Positions 31,112 through 44,099 of a stretch of 64,000 nucleotides of DNA are shown piece after piece. The first letter of the stretch is position 1, and each line of letters begins with the position of its first letter. Below the pieces are notes generated by a model, which was not told the origin of the DNA, made no database searches, and was given only the letters and a program-made list of their open reading frames with translations. This DNA comes from Limonium bicolor (lineage: Eukaryota; Streptophyta; Magnoliopsida; Caryophyllales; Plumbaginaceae), in contig CM041779.1 of assembly GCA_023374045.1 (NCBI GenBank), forward strand, positions 266,052,131-266,116,130, in the 5' to 3' direction. Position numbers and translations under genes: made by a program.

Positions 31112-33175
31112 ATGCCCATCTATACAAAGTTCATGAAAGACATTCTCACAAACAAGAGATCTTTGCTAGAAGCTGAAACTGTGCATCTCACTGAAGAAAT
31201 TTCAGCGATCCTACTAAGGCACCCTCCTCCGAAGCTTGGAGACCCTGGTTTGCCTATCATCCCTTGTTCTATTGGTGATTTTAATTGCAGTAGTGGTCTA
31301 TGTGATTTAGGAGCTGGTATGAATCTCATGCCACCTTCAATTTTTAATAAACTTGGGATTGGTGAGTGCACACCTACTACCGTACAATTACAACTTGTTG
31401 ATAGGTCTCTAGTGTTTCCGAAAGGAAAAGTTGAGGATTTGGTAGTGACTGTGGGAACCTTTGTTTTCCTCGCTGATTTCATAGTGATCGATATGGAAGA
31501 AGATGTCAAGGTCCCTTTGATTTTAGGCCGTCCATTTTTAAGAACTGCTAGGACCTTGATAGATGTGGAAAAAGGGAAGATTATTTTGCGTCTTCATGAT
31601 GAAAAGCTTGAGTTTGACATGTCTAAGATAGTGAAAAGACCCGTGCATGCGGAAGCTATTTTTGCAATAGATGTTGTCGACTCCATTTTGCAAAATAATC
31701 CACCCCCTCAGTCTAATTATGATGCTTTGAGTTTTACTTTGCTTGAGTCTGATGATGAACAGGAGATGGATCCGGAGGTGAATGAAATGGTAGCCGCTTT
31801 GGATAGAGCTCCAAGATACTTCATAATGTACTACCCACCACTGGAACCACTGGAGAGAAGCGAGCAAAGGATACCTCCCTCGGTCGAGAAGCCCCCCACC
31901 ATGGAGATGAAACTTCTACCTTCTCATTTAAAATATGTTTATCTGACTGAACCTTGTGATCTACCTGTCATTATCTCCTCCTCCCTCACAGGAGCACAAG
32001 AGGATGGTTTATTGAAGGTACTTCAAAACCACAAGGGGGCAATTGGTCGGTCAATCTCTGATATAAAGGGTATCAATCCCAACTTCTGTACTCACCGCAT
32101 ATTCATGGAGGACAGCTTCAAACCCTTGATTCAACCACAAAGAAGGCTAAATCCGAACATGAAAGAGGTAGTCAAAAAGGAAGTGCTGAAACTGCTTGAC
32201 TCCGACATTATCTACTTCATCTCCGATAGCAAGTGGGTGAGTCCGGTGCAAGTGGTGCCCAAGAAAGGAGGAACTACGGTAGTCCCCAATGATAAGGGTG
32301 AGATGGTCCCTCAAAGAACTACAATGGGGTGGAGAGTGTGCATAGACTACAGAAAACTGAATGCCGCCACTCGAAAGGATCATTTCCCCTTACCATTCAT
32401 TGATCAGATGCTTGAGAGGCTAGCGGGTCAAGACTACTACTGTTTTCTTGATGGTTATTCGGGGTACTTCCAAATCCCCATAGCACCTGAAGATCAAGAA
32501 AAGACCACCTTCACCTGCCCATATGGAACATTTTCTTACCGAAGGATACTGTTTGGCCTATGCAATGCCCCTGCCACATTCCAAAGATGCATGATGGCCA
32601 TATTCTCTGATTTCTTGGAGAAAAGCATCGAAGTGTTCATGGATGATTTCTCGGTGTTCGAGCTCACATTTGAAACTTGTTTGGACAACTTAGATGCCAT
32701 ACTAACCCGGTGTGAGGAGACAAATTTGGTGTTCAACTGAGAGAAGTACCACTTCATGGTTAGAGAGGGGATTGTCCTTGGACACAATATCTCCTCCAAA
32801 GGCATAGAAGTTGATCAAGCCAAAGTAGAAGTCATTGAGAAGCTCCCACCACCGACCTCAGTCAAGGACATTAGAAGCTTCCTCGGGCATGCCGGATTCT
32901 ACAGGATGTTCATAAAGGATTTCTCGAAAATTTCTAAGCCACTTTGTGACCTCTTAATCAAGGATGCAAATTTTGACTTCACCAAAGAGTGTCTTGAATC
33001 CTTCAACACTATAAAGGAATGCCTCATCTCAGCCCCCATTGTAGTGTCACCGAATTGGAGTTCCATTCGAAATTACGTGTGATGCCAGTGACTACGCAGT
33101 TGGGGCGGCTTTGTGTCAGAAAAGAGACAAGGTTTTGAGAACCATCAACTATACGAGCAAGACCTTGAATGATGC
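31112..33175 (+). pseudogene. Athila-like protease, RT and partial RNase H
   Basis: The frame 31112-32740 (542 residues) contains the Athila-type protease (LCDLGAGMNLMPPSIFNKLG, VPLILGRPFLRTARTLIDV) and the RT (WVSPVQVVPKKGG, WRVCIDYRKLNAATRKDHFP, FGLCNAPATFQRCMM, and the catalytic box VFMDDFSVF). TGA at 32738 replaces the Trp codon expected before EKYHFMV, and the same phase continues through VLGHNISSKGIEVDQAKVE and RSFLGHAGFYRMFIKDFSK. After a shift near 33060 the first RNase H block (CDASDYAVGAALCQ) follows, then the sequence is cut at 33175 by element X. Confidence 0.9.
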
Positions 33176-33423
33176 TGATAAGTGCAAAACATATAGACTT
33201 TTAGGGTTAAATACCTTATGAATTGTAATATCTAAAACACATGTTTCCCACTTATTATGCGTTTTTCCTAAGATTTATGTTTTGACATGAACTAATGCAA
33301 TTTATATGTTAAATGTAGGAAAAATCCATGTAATTAAGTAGATTAACTCATGAGGATTTCAACGCAACAAACGGGGATTAAATCGGAGTTCAAACGAAGG
33401 TTTTAGAGGGAAAATAACTCTCA

Positions 33424-33526
33424 TCCGGACTTGCGTCCGGACATGCAAGTCCGGACACAACACGTGGAAGCAAGCTCCGCAGAGCGTCGACATGTCCGAA
33501 CATGCAAGTTCGGACGCATGTTCGGA
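33424..33526. repeat. Two 11-bp-stem, 10-nt-loop hairpins 71 bp apart in the element X LTR
   Basis: Hairpin 1 is TCCGGACTTGC (33424-33434) with GCAAGTCCGGA (33445-33455). Hairpin 2 is TCCGAACATGC (33495-33505) with GCATGTTCGGA (33516-33526). Stem and loop sizes are the same though the sequences differ. Confidence 0.93.
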
Positions 33527-33942
33527 CACGTCGGTAATGACAGCAAATAGGGCTGCATCGACACAGGGTGAAAAGATAAATCAATTTTATCTTTTCACAC
33601 GCCTCTTCCACCAACTTACCCTTCCTTTTTACCCCAATATCACTATAAATATACCTATAACCCTCCATTAATATATATCTGATTCCACCCCCAAACTTAT
33701 GCCATTTTTCCTCCGTAAAATTACCATTACCTCTCCAAAAATCATACACCCCATCTATATAATGTCCACATAAAATCCACACAGCACCTCATCCCACAAA
33801 ACATTCCATTTCCATACCGTTATTCTGTCCAACCTCTGTCCAAAATATTAGCAGTCAAAATAGTGGAGCTGAATTAATTATCTTTTCCAGATGATTTCTT
33901 TTACTTCTTATTCTGTCTTTTTTTAACTATGTTGGGCTAAGA

Positions 33943-33947
33943 GGATA
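33943..33947. repeat. 5-bp TSD GGATA, left, of the gag-only element
   Basis: GGATA at the left matches GGATA at 63400-63404 right after the far LTR. Confidence 0.92.
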
Positions 33948-36900
33948 TGAAATGCACCAAACTAATAAAACATGGATTAAACATCTAATCACATTAATTA
34001 AGGCCTAAACATGCCTTAAAAGTCAACTGAGAACAATAGTGGTCAACACAAAACAAGATATTGCACCCTTTGACTGTTTAGGGTAAATAAATACTCAAAT
34101 GAACTTCTTAGGACCTAAAACTTTTTCCTAAGCATATTAACACATAACTAAACATATTAAAATTGTTGGACAACACTCCAACACAAAGAACAAGCATTTA
34201 CATGCTTCAAGGTCAAGTAGGGCAAAAATGTGCTCTAAGAAAACCTTAAAGGTCTTATGACCTCTAAATGATATAAAATTGGATTCCATGATCAAATATC
34301 ATGTAAGGAACAAAAAAACTGTTCTCAAAGAAATCTAAGCTCAGAAACACCTTGCGACACAAAATGTGCACTAAAATACCTTAAAGCATGTTTTTGTGTA
34401 TGAGCTTTAAGATAATGACTTTTTGTCATTTTAAAGACTAGAGTATATTATTTATAACATTAATGTGACATGATAGACTATATTATAAAGTCTAAATCAA
34501 AGTTTGAAAATAAAATCAAAATGGGTAATTTTGGATGAATAGTACCCAAAAATAACATTTAATTACTAAGTCTTAACCATGGTCCAATGTCACACATTGA
34601 CTTGACCATGCATTGCCGACCTCCTATGGCTGTCATACCCACCCATTAATCAATCTCTAAACAAATATCTAGCCAATCTAATGAGTCACCTATTACTTTG
34701 ATAAAGTAACATTAAATTAACTTATAAGCAAAACTAGCTTAATTATCTCATTTGCCTTGCTTCCCAGCCGACACCAGCTGCCTTCATCCTCTCTTTTTCT
34801 TCTCCATTACCGTAGGAACACACCATATGCAGAGAAGAACACTTTGCTACATAGGTAAGCTTATTAAGCCATTTTATATTCTTTCTCTTCACAGTTCTTT
34901 CCTCTTTCCATGGAGCTAAGCATCAACCATTTCCATCCATGGTTTTAGGTTGTTTTGGAGGTTAAAAGGAGGGCAAATCTCGGCTGTAACAAGGGAAGGA
35001 GGTGGAGAAATCTAATCTTGTTCTTAAGATATAAAAATGTGCTTTAAGCACTTATCTTTTGATTCCCTTCAAATCCAGTTGTGAAACTTTGTTTCCTAGG
35101 CTTATATCATCTTAACATACTTATTCAGTTGATATATCAAGAGCATCAAGGTATAGCCAAATCCAAGCCAAAAACACCATTTTGGCATTTTAATCAAGGT
35201 AAAAATTAGCCATTATAATCTGAGTTATACCAGTTTAAAGCTTGGTTTTAGTAGCTCTTTTGATGCTCTTGTTCTACTGTAAAAACAGGCCGAAGACAGC
35301 CTTGGTTACCTTGGTATTCTAAGGTAAATTTTACCTTGAAAATTTACATTAAACACTTCTTATGGTTAGATCTTGCTTGGAGACTAATCATGCCTTAATT
35401 TCTGTTTGAAAACATGTAAACTAAGCTGTGGAAAATTAATCTCCAAACAGCCGTGGCCAAACAAGGCCTAAACTTGGCAAAAATAAGGTATAAATCACTT
35501 AAACTTACACTTGGTATATTAATATGTGTTTATACATATGTATATATATATGCCGTGAGTGAATGAGTTTATTAAGGTCTTATTTTGACCTTAGGTGATT
35601 AAGGAATGGTTTAGTAAATTTTATAACTAATCAATTAACATAATTGTCAAATTTAAGACATTATGTGGAAAATTGATAAATATGGAAAAGATATGTGTAA
35701 GGCCGAGAGTTTAATGCATTTTTGGGCATTTATGTGTAATTTATTTTATAAGCTAATGTTTGTAATAAGGCCATGTACTTTAGGCCATTTTATTTATGTA
35801 TTTATAAGCTTTTATTTAAGTTTAGGTAATATATATATATATACATATATATATTACCGCAAGGAAATGGGGTACATAGTGTAATTAAATTAAATTTTGG
35901 GGCTATATAATAATAAAGCCGAAAATTGGAGGTTTAAAGGAGTTTAAATAAAAATTATAAGATTTTATAAAGTTTTGGGGTTAAATGGTAATTTCTGAAA
36001 AGTTATGGGTACAAACCGTATTATATGGAAATTAATGGTCAAGGCAATATTAAGGTGGTCAACCTTGACCATATGGTAGGTTTTGACCAAATTAGATAAG
36101 TTAAATAACTTATTTAAGGTTTTATAATAAGATAAGTATTTAATTGTAACAATTTTATAACATATGTGGTATATATATTATTACTGAAGGATGTGAAATG
36201 GTATTATAAACACCCATGGGCTATTAGGAATTTTTAGGAATTTATTTGGTTGGTTTTGGAATTAAAATAAACTATATATGCATAATATAGTTATTATGTC
36301 ATTATGACACTTTGGAATAAAAGATGTGGTGGAAATGTAAAATACCGAAACTATATGTTTAGTAAGGGTGATTATAGCCCTTGGGAGAAATTTGGTGATT
36401 TTTTAGAATAATATAAGAGTATTTAATAAGATATATGTATAATATATAGTTTTAATGATATTATAAAACTATATGTTATAAATTGGGCCAAATGGCAATT
36501 ATAGAAACTTGGTGGGTTAGAAAAATAATTTAGAACAGCACATGGGTCTGTTCGGAATTTTGCAAAAATATAACCATAGGTTATACCATTTTATAAGTTA
36601 AACATGTTATATTATATGATATATATAACATTGTATAAATAATGGGTGAATTTGTAAATAAAGGAAACTATGGATTATGGAAAAGAATAAGGTATAATGT
36701 ATATGCCTATGCGGCAATATAAATAGTTTTGTATAAAAAAACTATAGGTTATAAATTAAAGGAAATAAAAATATCATATTATATGATATTAGTATATGGT
36801 ATAACATTACAAAATGTTATGTGGTCAAAATGGAATTTAAATAAATTAAAGGGCTGTACCGAATTATAAGAGTTGGAAAAATGAGTTTTAGACTATGGTC

Positions 36901-38437
36901 TATAATGTTATAAATGTTATAACAATTATATGGTTTAGGTGGAATTAATATAAGTAAAGGTATTCACATTAAATAATGTGATAAACTATAAATAAATAAG
37001 ATTTATAAACTAAGGTATTTATTGAATAAACCTTAGGAGTTTTAATTATACAACATAAAATGTTACATAATATTAGGATAATAATCTTAATACAAGTTGT
37101 ATAATATAATACAACTAATGGGAATAATCATCTAATATAAGATGATAAAATGTAACATATAATATAAGAGTTTTATAACTCATGAAACTTACCTATATTG
37201 GTAAATATATACATATGCGAGAATAATGTATATAGGGATGGATATATATTATGGTTGGAAACCATATAATATAATGGTGGTGGTTATTACAAAAAATAGT
37301 TACAAACTATAAGTTATGAGTTTTGAATGCAAATATAAATTGCTAAGATAATGGATTATATAATACAATGTATTATAAAGGATGGTGGAAAATAATACAA
37401 TATAATATAATAATGCATGCATACATGCAACTATAGGTTATATACCTAAATTTAATGGTGGATAAGATTAAAGAAATATAATGAATTAAACTTAACTGTC
37501 GAAATGTTTTGACATACGAGTTTTAGTAACAAAGCCGACCGGTTTAGAGAAACCCGTAACAAATAACTGTAGAAATCCAGGGATGAACTTTCGGGGTTAC
37601 TTGTTATTCGGAAATACAGGATATAGTTAGTCATGGAGTCTGACTTCTAGTTTTATTACCGTTTAGATTATACTTCAGACGGAGGCGCTTGACGAGCTAG
37701 TGGTCTACACTGCGCATCCTAGGTCTTGGTGAACGGTATGTAAAGGGGTTTGATCTGGGTTGTCCTAAGGAAACTCCTTGGGCTCGGATTTGGTTGTTAT
37801 CACTTGTGTGTTAAGTGTTTTGGATACATGTATGTGATTGTGTGCTACTGCATTAATTATTTATGCACGAGCGTCCTACGGGACTAACACTACGTCGACT
37901 ATAGATCGACTTATATAAACATACATATACGTTATTGTGATGACAAGACGGTTACTTGATATAACACCATAGTATTAATATTAAGTATATGGTAACCTAA
38001 GTAAAACACTTGGAACGAGTCACGACATTGTCGGTCTCTAGAGCATGGATCTCGAACATGAATATAACCTAGATTACTTCTAGGTTTGCGTGAGACCCAC
38101 TGGGCAGCTAGTTAATAAATTATATTCTCCATAAGACTAAGGGCAGATCTTAAACATTATGAGAGAGAGGGGTGAGTTGAGGTGAGGAATCCAGTGTTGT
38201 TTACGAACTACCTGGTTGCGCATTTGTGATCACTGAGGGGTTCCCGATTGGGTTCCGCTCCAGGTTTATACCCAACGAGCCCTATTTGGATCGTGGGTCA
38301 GGTGGCTACGGCCTTTTATATGGACGTCTTACGAGACAAAAGAGAATAGTCAGGGGCCTCCAGACCTCTGGCGAAATGAGCACCTTTGTTTGTACGGGAG
38401 GACTACTGTCCATGGTGAGGTTATCGGGTTGTCTTAA
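33948..38437 (+). repeat. 5' LTR of the gag-only element, left part
   Basis: It is collinear with 58203-62674 and differs by scattered substitutions and small indels. The first bases read TGAAATGCACC against TGAAATACCCC in the 3' copy. It is AT-rich from 35500 to 37600 with a (TA)n run near 35830. Open frames inside (35663-35884, 37452-37634, part of 38226-38846) are not genes. Confidence 0.93.
38433..38437. repeat. 5-bp TSD CTTAA of the nested LARD, left
   Basis: CTTAA occurs here and at 52954-52958. The intact 3' LTR of the host element has a single CTTAA at 62670-62674. Confidence 0.95.
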
Positions 38438-40096
38438 TGTAACACCCCTACTATTCATACAGTCATTAACGTCCAATCTCCTTACTCATCAGATACACGC
38501 AACGGATACCTACTTACATACATTGGGTGATACAATGCCGTTAGCCACCCACGTGACTAACAAGGCTACTCCTATTACATACAGCATCAGTCTGATGGAC
38601 CGGAATCCCGAGTATTACATATCTACCATATATATTTCATACACCAATACACGCTACATTCTTCCATTCGATACGATACTTCAAATACCATACAATATAA
38701 TCCACATACCGAGTTTACTAAGATCCTTATACAAATATACTACCTCTTCAAAGTTCATACGTACTCACTACGAGACTACTTACTACCCGTTCCTCACAAA
38801 CTACTTACTCCTAATTACAAGGGTGTGCCTCCGGTCTCTTCCTTGACCATATTCGCTTCGGGTACCTGCACACTAAAAAATGTCCCCGAAGGGGTCAGCT
38901 TTCGCCGAGCATGATAACCGCATACCCCGCGTACTAGTGAGGGTACGCCGACCACTTGGTCGAATACATGCGGTTCATTTTCATACAAGCATACATGCAT
39001 ACATGCTCTTACACACAGTACAATAATACTTACACAACATACATACATACAATTCATTACACACAAGGAATACGATATAACCATTCAATACTCACTTACC
39101 TTCTTCCGAATACACATACTTACTACATACACAAGTACAGTTCTTGTTAGCTTCATTGTTCCACCCGGGTTAATCGGGTGGAGATTACTCTTTTACTCGT
39201 TACTTCATACATACGCATACATACTCATACATACTTACGGATCCATACTTACTTACTTTTACTCTTACTCAAGTTAAGTCGTGGGACCTCCGGCCCTAGG
39301 GACTACACCGTCCCACCTCCGGGATTTACTTGACTCACTAATCCGGGATGCTACCCATTTAAGGGATTTGGGCCGCGGACCAGTTTAAGAGTCAGGAATT
39401 GCAGCCAACCTCTTGTGACTCCGCATCCTCACGCGTGGCCAAAGCTATATCGGACTTGTACTCATTCCAATTTACTCACTTAAGTTAGGAGTTAGATAGT
39501 TAGGAATTAGCACAAGTCAACATCCAAGCCACAATAATACAATACACATATACACATACATACGAGGTACAATACATTACACAAGTACAATACGAGGTTC
39601 GAATACCATTCATCATCATTCATATATTTCATGAATTATACAAACTAGTGCTCAAGACAATAAATATCAAGCACAACATAAGTCAAGCACAGGTAAGTGC
39701 AATATAGTCCGATTCATGCATTTATCTTATTTAGGTGGTCAAATAAGCACACAAATCGGGGTAACCAGATTAGGATACAGGGCATGAAGAAATCATACCT
39801 TTCACCGTTGTACTTGTATCCCAACGTTCCTCCGGTATTCACAATTCAAATCCTATGATATACATACAACCGAATAATTAATCTAACTATCATTAACTTA
39901 ATTCGGTTACCCTTACGCTTCCTAACTCATACTTACTAGGTCTTCACATTCCTATACTACATTTTATTTACTTACTTTTAATTACTTAACAATGGTTTAC
40001 TTACACATATATGCACGTATGTATAGGTGGGTATACATATACATACATACATATACTAACCATAGTCTTATAGTTTTTTTTTTTGTAAGTTTTGAC

Positions 40097-40360
40097 CCGA
40101 CCGAACTTGCGACCGACCTTGCAAGTTCGGTCCGAGTCAGTAGGTTACATCGGGTGAAAATTCCAGGGCCGACCGACCTTGCAAGTCCGGTCCCAAGGTC
40201 GGTCCATTCCAGTAAGTTACTTAACGGAAAAATTTTAGCCCGACCGACCTTGCAAGTCCGGTCGCAAGGTCGGTCCATTCCAGTAGCTTGCTCGACGGAA
40301 ATTTTTCTGGCCGACCGAACTTGCATGTCCGGTCGCAAGTTCGGTCCGACCTAGTATTTG
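40097..40360. repeat. Hairpin array A: 4 units of 71-72 bp (left LTR)
   Basis: Units start at 40097, 40169, 40240 and 40311. Each holds an inverted repeat of the form GACCGACCTTGC...GCAAGGTCGGTC. Between the hairpins lies a variable spacer with CCAGTA and CGGAAA words. The copy in the right LTR is 50183-50446. Confidence 0.93.
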
Positions 40361-40674
40361 CATTTTTACTTCTGTTTTCAGTCCCATACTTTACCCATTG
40401 TTTCTCCAATCTTCTTACATGAAATCTCACATGTTTAAACACTACCTAGGCCCTTCAAATTGCCTTAGTTCATCCACTTTACATACTTACTAATTCTTAC
40501 TTGTACAATTTCATTTCCATTCTTTACTTACTCCTCATTCTTATTCTCGCTTGTGTATACTCCTAATGACTCTTAATTATGATTAATTAAGTCTTATACA
40601 ACTTATACAATTATACCCAAACAATGCCTTAACTTATAACCCATTAAAATTTCTCTCGGGTGAATTATGGTGTT

Positions 40675-40926
40675 GGTCCGGGACCTTGTCCAGGTCCTAA
40701 GTCCCGGACCAACACAGATCGGAATTCTCGAATTGGTTTTTGTTATGGTCCGGGACCTTATACATAAGGTAGTCCCGGACCAGAAGCAACTTAACCTCTC
40801 GAATGAATTGGCTAGTGGTCTGGGACCTTATACCAGAGGTAAGTCCCGGACCCTTAATGATTTGCAACTCTCGGGTAGTTTTAGATGGTTGGTCCGGGAC
40901 TTAATACAAGGCCTAAGTCCCGGACC
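40675..40926. repeat. Hairpin array B: 4 units of 70-74 bp (left LTR)
   Basis: Units start at 40675, 40747, 40817 and 40891. Each holds GGTCCGGGAC...GTCCCGGACC, a perfect or near-perfect stem with a 14-18 nt loop. Spacers share CTCTCG words. The copy in the right LTR is 50761-51012. Confidence 0.93.
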
Positions 40927-41335
40927 AACAATGGTCTGTTACGAACTGAGACATTTTTCATGCTCTGTTTCATTGTCTTCTTCCTTTAATCACTTCCTAA
41001 TGGTTTCTAATGTTAATATTACATGTTTAACTACTTATCCAAGCATCTAACTCACCTAAATCCCTCACCAAAAATCAATTCCCTCAACCTACTGCTATCT
41101 CACCATTTCCACTGTTTCATTCTTTTCTTCCTTTCTGTTGCAGAGTTCGAGCTGCTGCTGCTGCTGCTTATGTTTAGTTTTCATTCTTCTTCTACAAATG
41201 CCAACAACCCTTAAGTGACATAGTTTCTCTCTAGATTTTGACATGGTATCCCCTAAAAACTTAAGGTTTCACCACATTAGTTTGTTCACTCATCAAAGAT
41301 CACAACCTGTTCAACTATACATATATGCATCAGAC

Positions 41336-41377
<42 letters not shown>

Positions 41378-42856
41378 CATCAGTTCAAACGTTTACACAG
41401 CAGCAACTTACGTATTTTTGTTTTGACAGATTCCAACTCAACAATTCACTAATGCTAGTTATATGCTCATTTCATTGCTACGGTCATATTGGTTTTACAT
41501 TTACTAAGACATTACACTTGCTCACACACACGCATTATACACAAAACTGAACAGAGGTAGTTTACCTTGTTCTTGTTTTCCTTTTCTTTTCTCTTCTTCT
41601 TGGTTTGCTTGCTCTTCTTTGCTTCTTTCCTTCTCCCTCTACCGGTTATAGTTTCTCAACAATCTAACATTACAACCCATTCATAAATACACCATTCAAT
41701 ACTAAAAACTAACCCTAACATTACTTAAGCTTTTAATGTATATTCTAGGGTTTAGGAGTTTCATTACCTTGCAAGGGAGTAGATGAAACTTAGAGGAGTT
41801 TAAGAACAAGGTTTCCACCCCTTCAAAGAAGCCAAAACCGGCTGGGTACAAGAGGAACCAAACAAGGGTTTAGTTCAAATTCGTTTTGCCTTTAAGGCTA
41901 GAAAAACAATGGAGTTTCGAAGAGATTTTTACCTCAAAAGAACAAGGAGAACAAGGTGGCTCTAATGGTGGTCTTGAAGCTCCAAATGGGGTATACCCAT
42001 AAAAACGAAAATGTGTGTTTTCGAATTTTGGAAAGATAGAAACGTAGCTCTTGGTGAGAGGATTACAATGGTGTAATTTTTGTAATTTTTGGAAGAGATT
42101 TGAGTGGGTTACAAGAGGAGAGAAGGTGAGGTTTTTATGTGTTTGCTCCTTTCTCCATTAATGTCGCATGCTTGGGGAAGAAGAAGGGAAAAAAAATCAG
42201 AGAGTGAGGGAGTGAGGCTGCTACACGTGAGAAAGAAATGAGAATGGGAGAGAGAGTGTGAGAGGTAAGTTTACTTTATGGTTTTTAATTACTTTTGTCT
42301 TTTGTAAATAGAGAAGATAGGTGAGTGTGAGAGGGGGGACAAAATCGGACAGACCCCAGCCCCATGTGGGTTTTGAATTTCTTTTTACATTATTGGACAC
42401 ATAAGTTTTGGTTATTTATGTTTCTACCCCACAACTTCCTGTTTTTGACAGTTTTTACTAATTTATCGTTTTATTGATTTTATTGGTTCTAAAGCTTCAC
42501 TAATATTTATTAATGATTATTTAGTTGACCAAAATTGTGACGAGTCTATTTGACCCGCTTAAAGTCACGTTTTCCCGGTTACCTCGAAAAACGCGCTTTA
42601 ATGTTCATTAGTGTTTTTAATCCATTTTGAGGATCCGTTTTCTTCGGGAGCTGTTCCCATATATTATTTAGGTTCTATTAAACCTTTGGAATCCATATAA
42701 CACGCTAACCGAGGTCTCATACCTCCTATGGTTACTTAACGCTTATTTAGCGTTTTCCGCTTTTTGAGTTATTTATTTCTTTTGGATTTTTTTCCTTACT
42801 AGTATTAATTAGGTACCATTAGGCCCTTAAAATATGTTTAAGTTCGGGGTATTTCA

Positions 42857-42872
42857 ATCTACCCCCCTTAGG
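42857..42872 (-). other. Polypurine tract of the LARD
   Basis: On minus the sequence reads CCTAAGGGGGGTAGAT directly before TGAAATACCCC. Confidence 0.85.
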
Positions 42873-44080
42873 AACTTTGTCCTCAAAGTTGTTCGAGGTT
42901 ATGGGTTTACAATGCTTACTCATTCTTATGTGTCCAATACCAAAGCCATACGTTCTTCCTCCTTACTAATCCCAAATCAGTCACTCAAGGTTCCTCCTTT
43001 CCATACCATACCAATGTACAATAATTACTCTGATCCGCACTACTACCGACCATCCGGTTCCTCATTACCAAATTTATACATACATACAATGCAAGGCTAT
43101 CCCCAAAGCGATGCAATACACATTCCAATCCCGCAGGCGCTCAGGTCATCTAGACACGAGACTCCTCTATGTCCCGCCGCCCTTGGAATAATACAACATA
43201 ATATACTACTATCTTCTCCCGTACCAGCTTCCAACAAATACTTTAGTCTCTAGTCTAAGGATAATCCTTCCCTACGGCTACATAGAAATTTTTCTAAAAC
43301 ATACTCCGGATTCCAATTTGTTCATTACTTCTATCCTATGTGTGATTCTTGTGACCACTTGAGGGGAGCTTCAAGAATCATTCGACCCTGATGTGATCAG
43401 CATCAGTGTTGAACTATCTTTCCACCCCAATTTGTGTTCGGTTTCCCTTGATCTGATCAGGATCAAGTTCGACTTCCCACATCAGGTTCAATCAACAAAT
43501 AATTTAATTGTTTCCATTTTCTATCTTTTTATTCTTTCTAGTCGTGATTACAAATTCATACATCTCCAAAGGATGGAATCAATCCCTCAATCATCCTCAC
43601 TCTACTTCCCAACTGCTTTACTCCATGGTTCAATCCTAATGCTCATTTCATCACCCTTCCCTACTTCCATCCATTACTCACCATCATCTCCAATATTCTA
43701 ACTAAGGAATACTACACTTATAAGATTTAGTTGGCTTCGATTGTTTCAAATATTTTACTTACGATTCCACTACTCATAAACTTCATTCATCTACTATCCT
43801 CATTCATTTCGTACTGCTTCTTCAAAGGTTACAATACTTGTGGAGCTTCATCCACTACTCATTACTTTTCTTTTACTAATACTCTTACACTGGTGTTACC
43901 AGATAGGTACATTCCTCCTATGGTATTTGCATGTTTAATGCCTAGTTACCATAATTACAATATGAATGACTACTTATGTTTACTTAACATAGTACCAATC
44001 ATCAATTTGATTCTCATTTGTGCTATGCACATTACGTTTTATGTGTTTTATTCACAAAACTTACATTAAGCGGTTTTCAC

Positions 44081-44099
44081 TCTACCCCCCTTAAAAGGG
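44081..44099 (-). other. Internal polypurine-tract-like motif of the LARD
   Basis: On minus it reads CCCTTTTAAGGGGGGTAGA, about 1.2 kb upstream of the true tract. It matches the upstream copies at 3958 and 57531. Confidence 0.75.

Larger units (their letters stand above)
27802..33175 (+). mobile_element. Athila-like Ty3/gypsy element, 3'-truncated by a later insertion
   Basis: It consists of a 5' LTR, a primer-binding site matching tRNA-Asp, a gag frame and a pol frame that stops in RNase H at 33175, where the LTR of another element begins. Gag and protease wording is that of the Athila/Tat branch. Stops at 29405, 29693, 30167, 30725 and 31109, and a TGA for TGG at 32738, make it defective. 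Integrase and 3' LTR should lie beyond the window, on the far side of the nested insertions. Confidence 0.87.
33176..33947 (+). repeat. LTR of element X, left part
   Basis: It starts TGATAAGTGCAAAACATA inside the Athila-like RNase H frame and is cut at 33947 by the GGATA-flanked insertion. It resumes at 63400. A TATA-like CTATAAATATACC lies near 33648. Two hairpins 71 bp apart lie at 33424-33526. An Athila/Tat-type LTR is likely from its style and from GGTTCGATACCC near its far end (about 63968). Confidence 0.65.
38438..42856 (-). repeat. 3' LTR of the LARD (left copy)
   Basis: On plus it begins TGTAACACCCC and ends GGGGTATTTCA; on minus these are the usual TGAAATACCCC and GGGGTGTTACA ends of this superfamily. 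It contains CATA-rich runs (38985-39240), two hairpin arrays (40097-40360, 40675-40926) and a (TA)n run (41341-41374). The open frames in it recur in the right copy and are not genes. Confidence 0.95.

Noticed and set aside
38226..38846. 206-codon open frame in the LTR, repeated in part at 48605-48928 and 62463-62696
   Set aside because: It spans the LARD insertion junction, has no domain, and its parts recur because they lie in duplicated LTRs.
39590..39610. GAGGTTCGAATACC, like a tRNA T-arm
   Set aside because: No acceptor, D or anticodon arm fits around it, and it lies in an LTR with a copy in the other LTR.
39992..40442. Overlapping open frames on both strands through hairpin array A, also at 50086-50528
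   Set aside because: Open frames result from the tandem inverted repeats; the protein repeats follow the DNA period.
41341..41374. (TA)n tract as a possible origin or regulatory site
   Set aside because: It is a simple microsatellite that differs only in length between the two LTRs.
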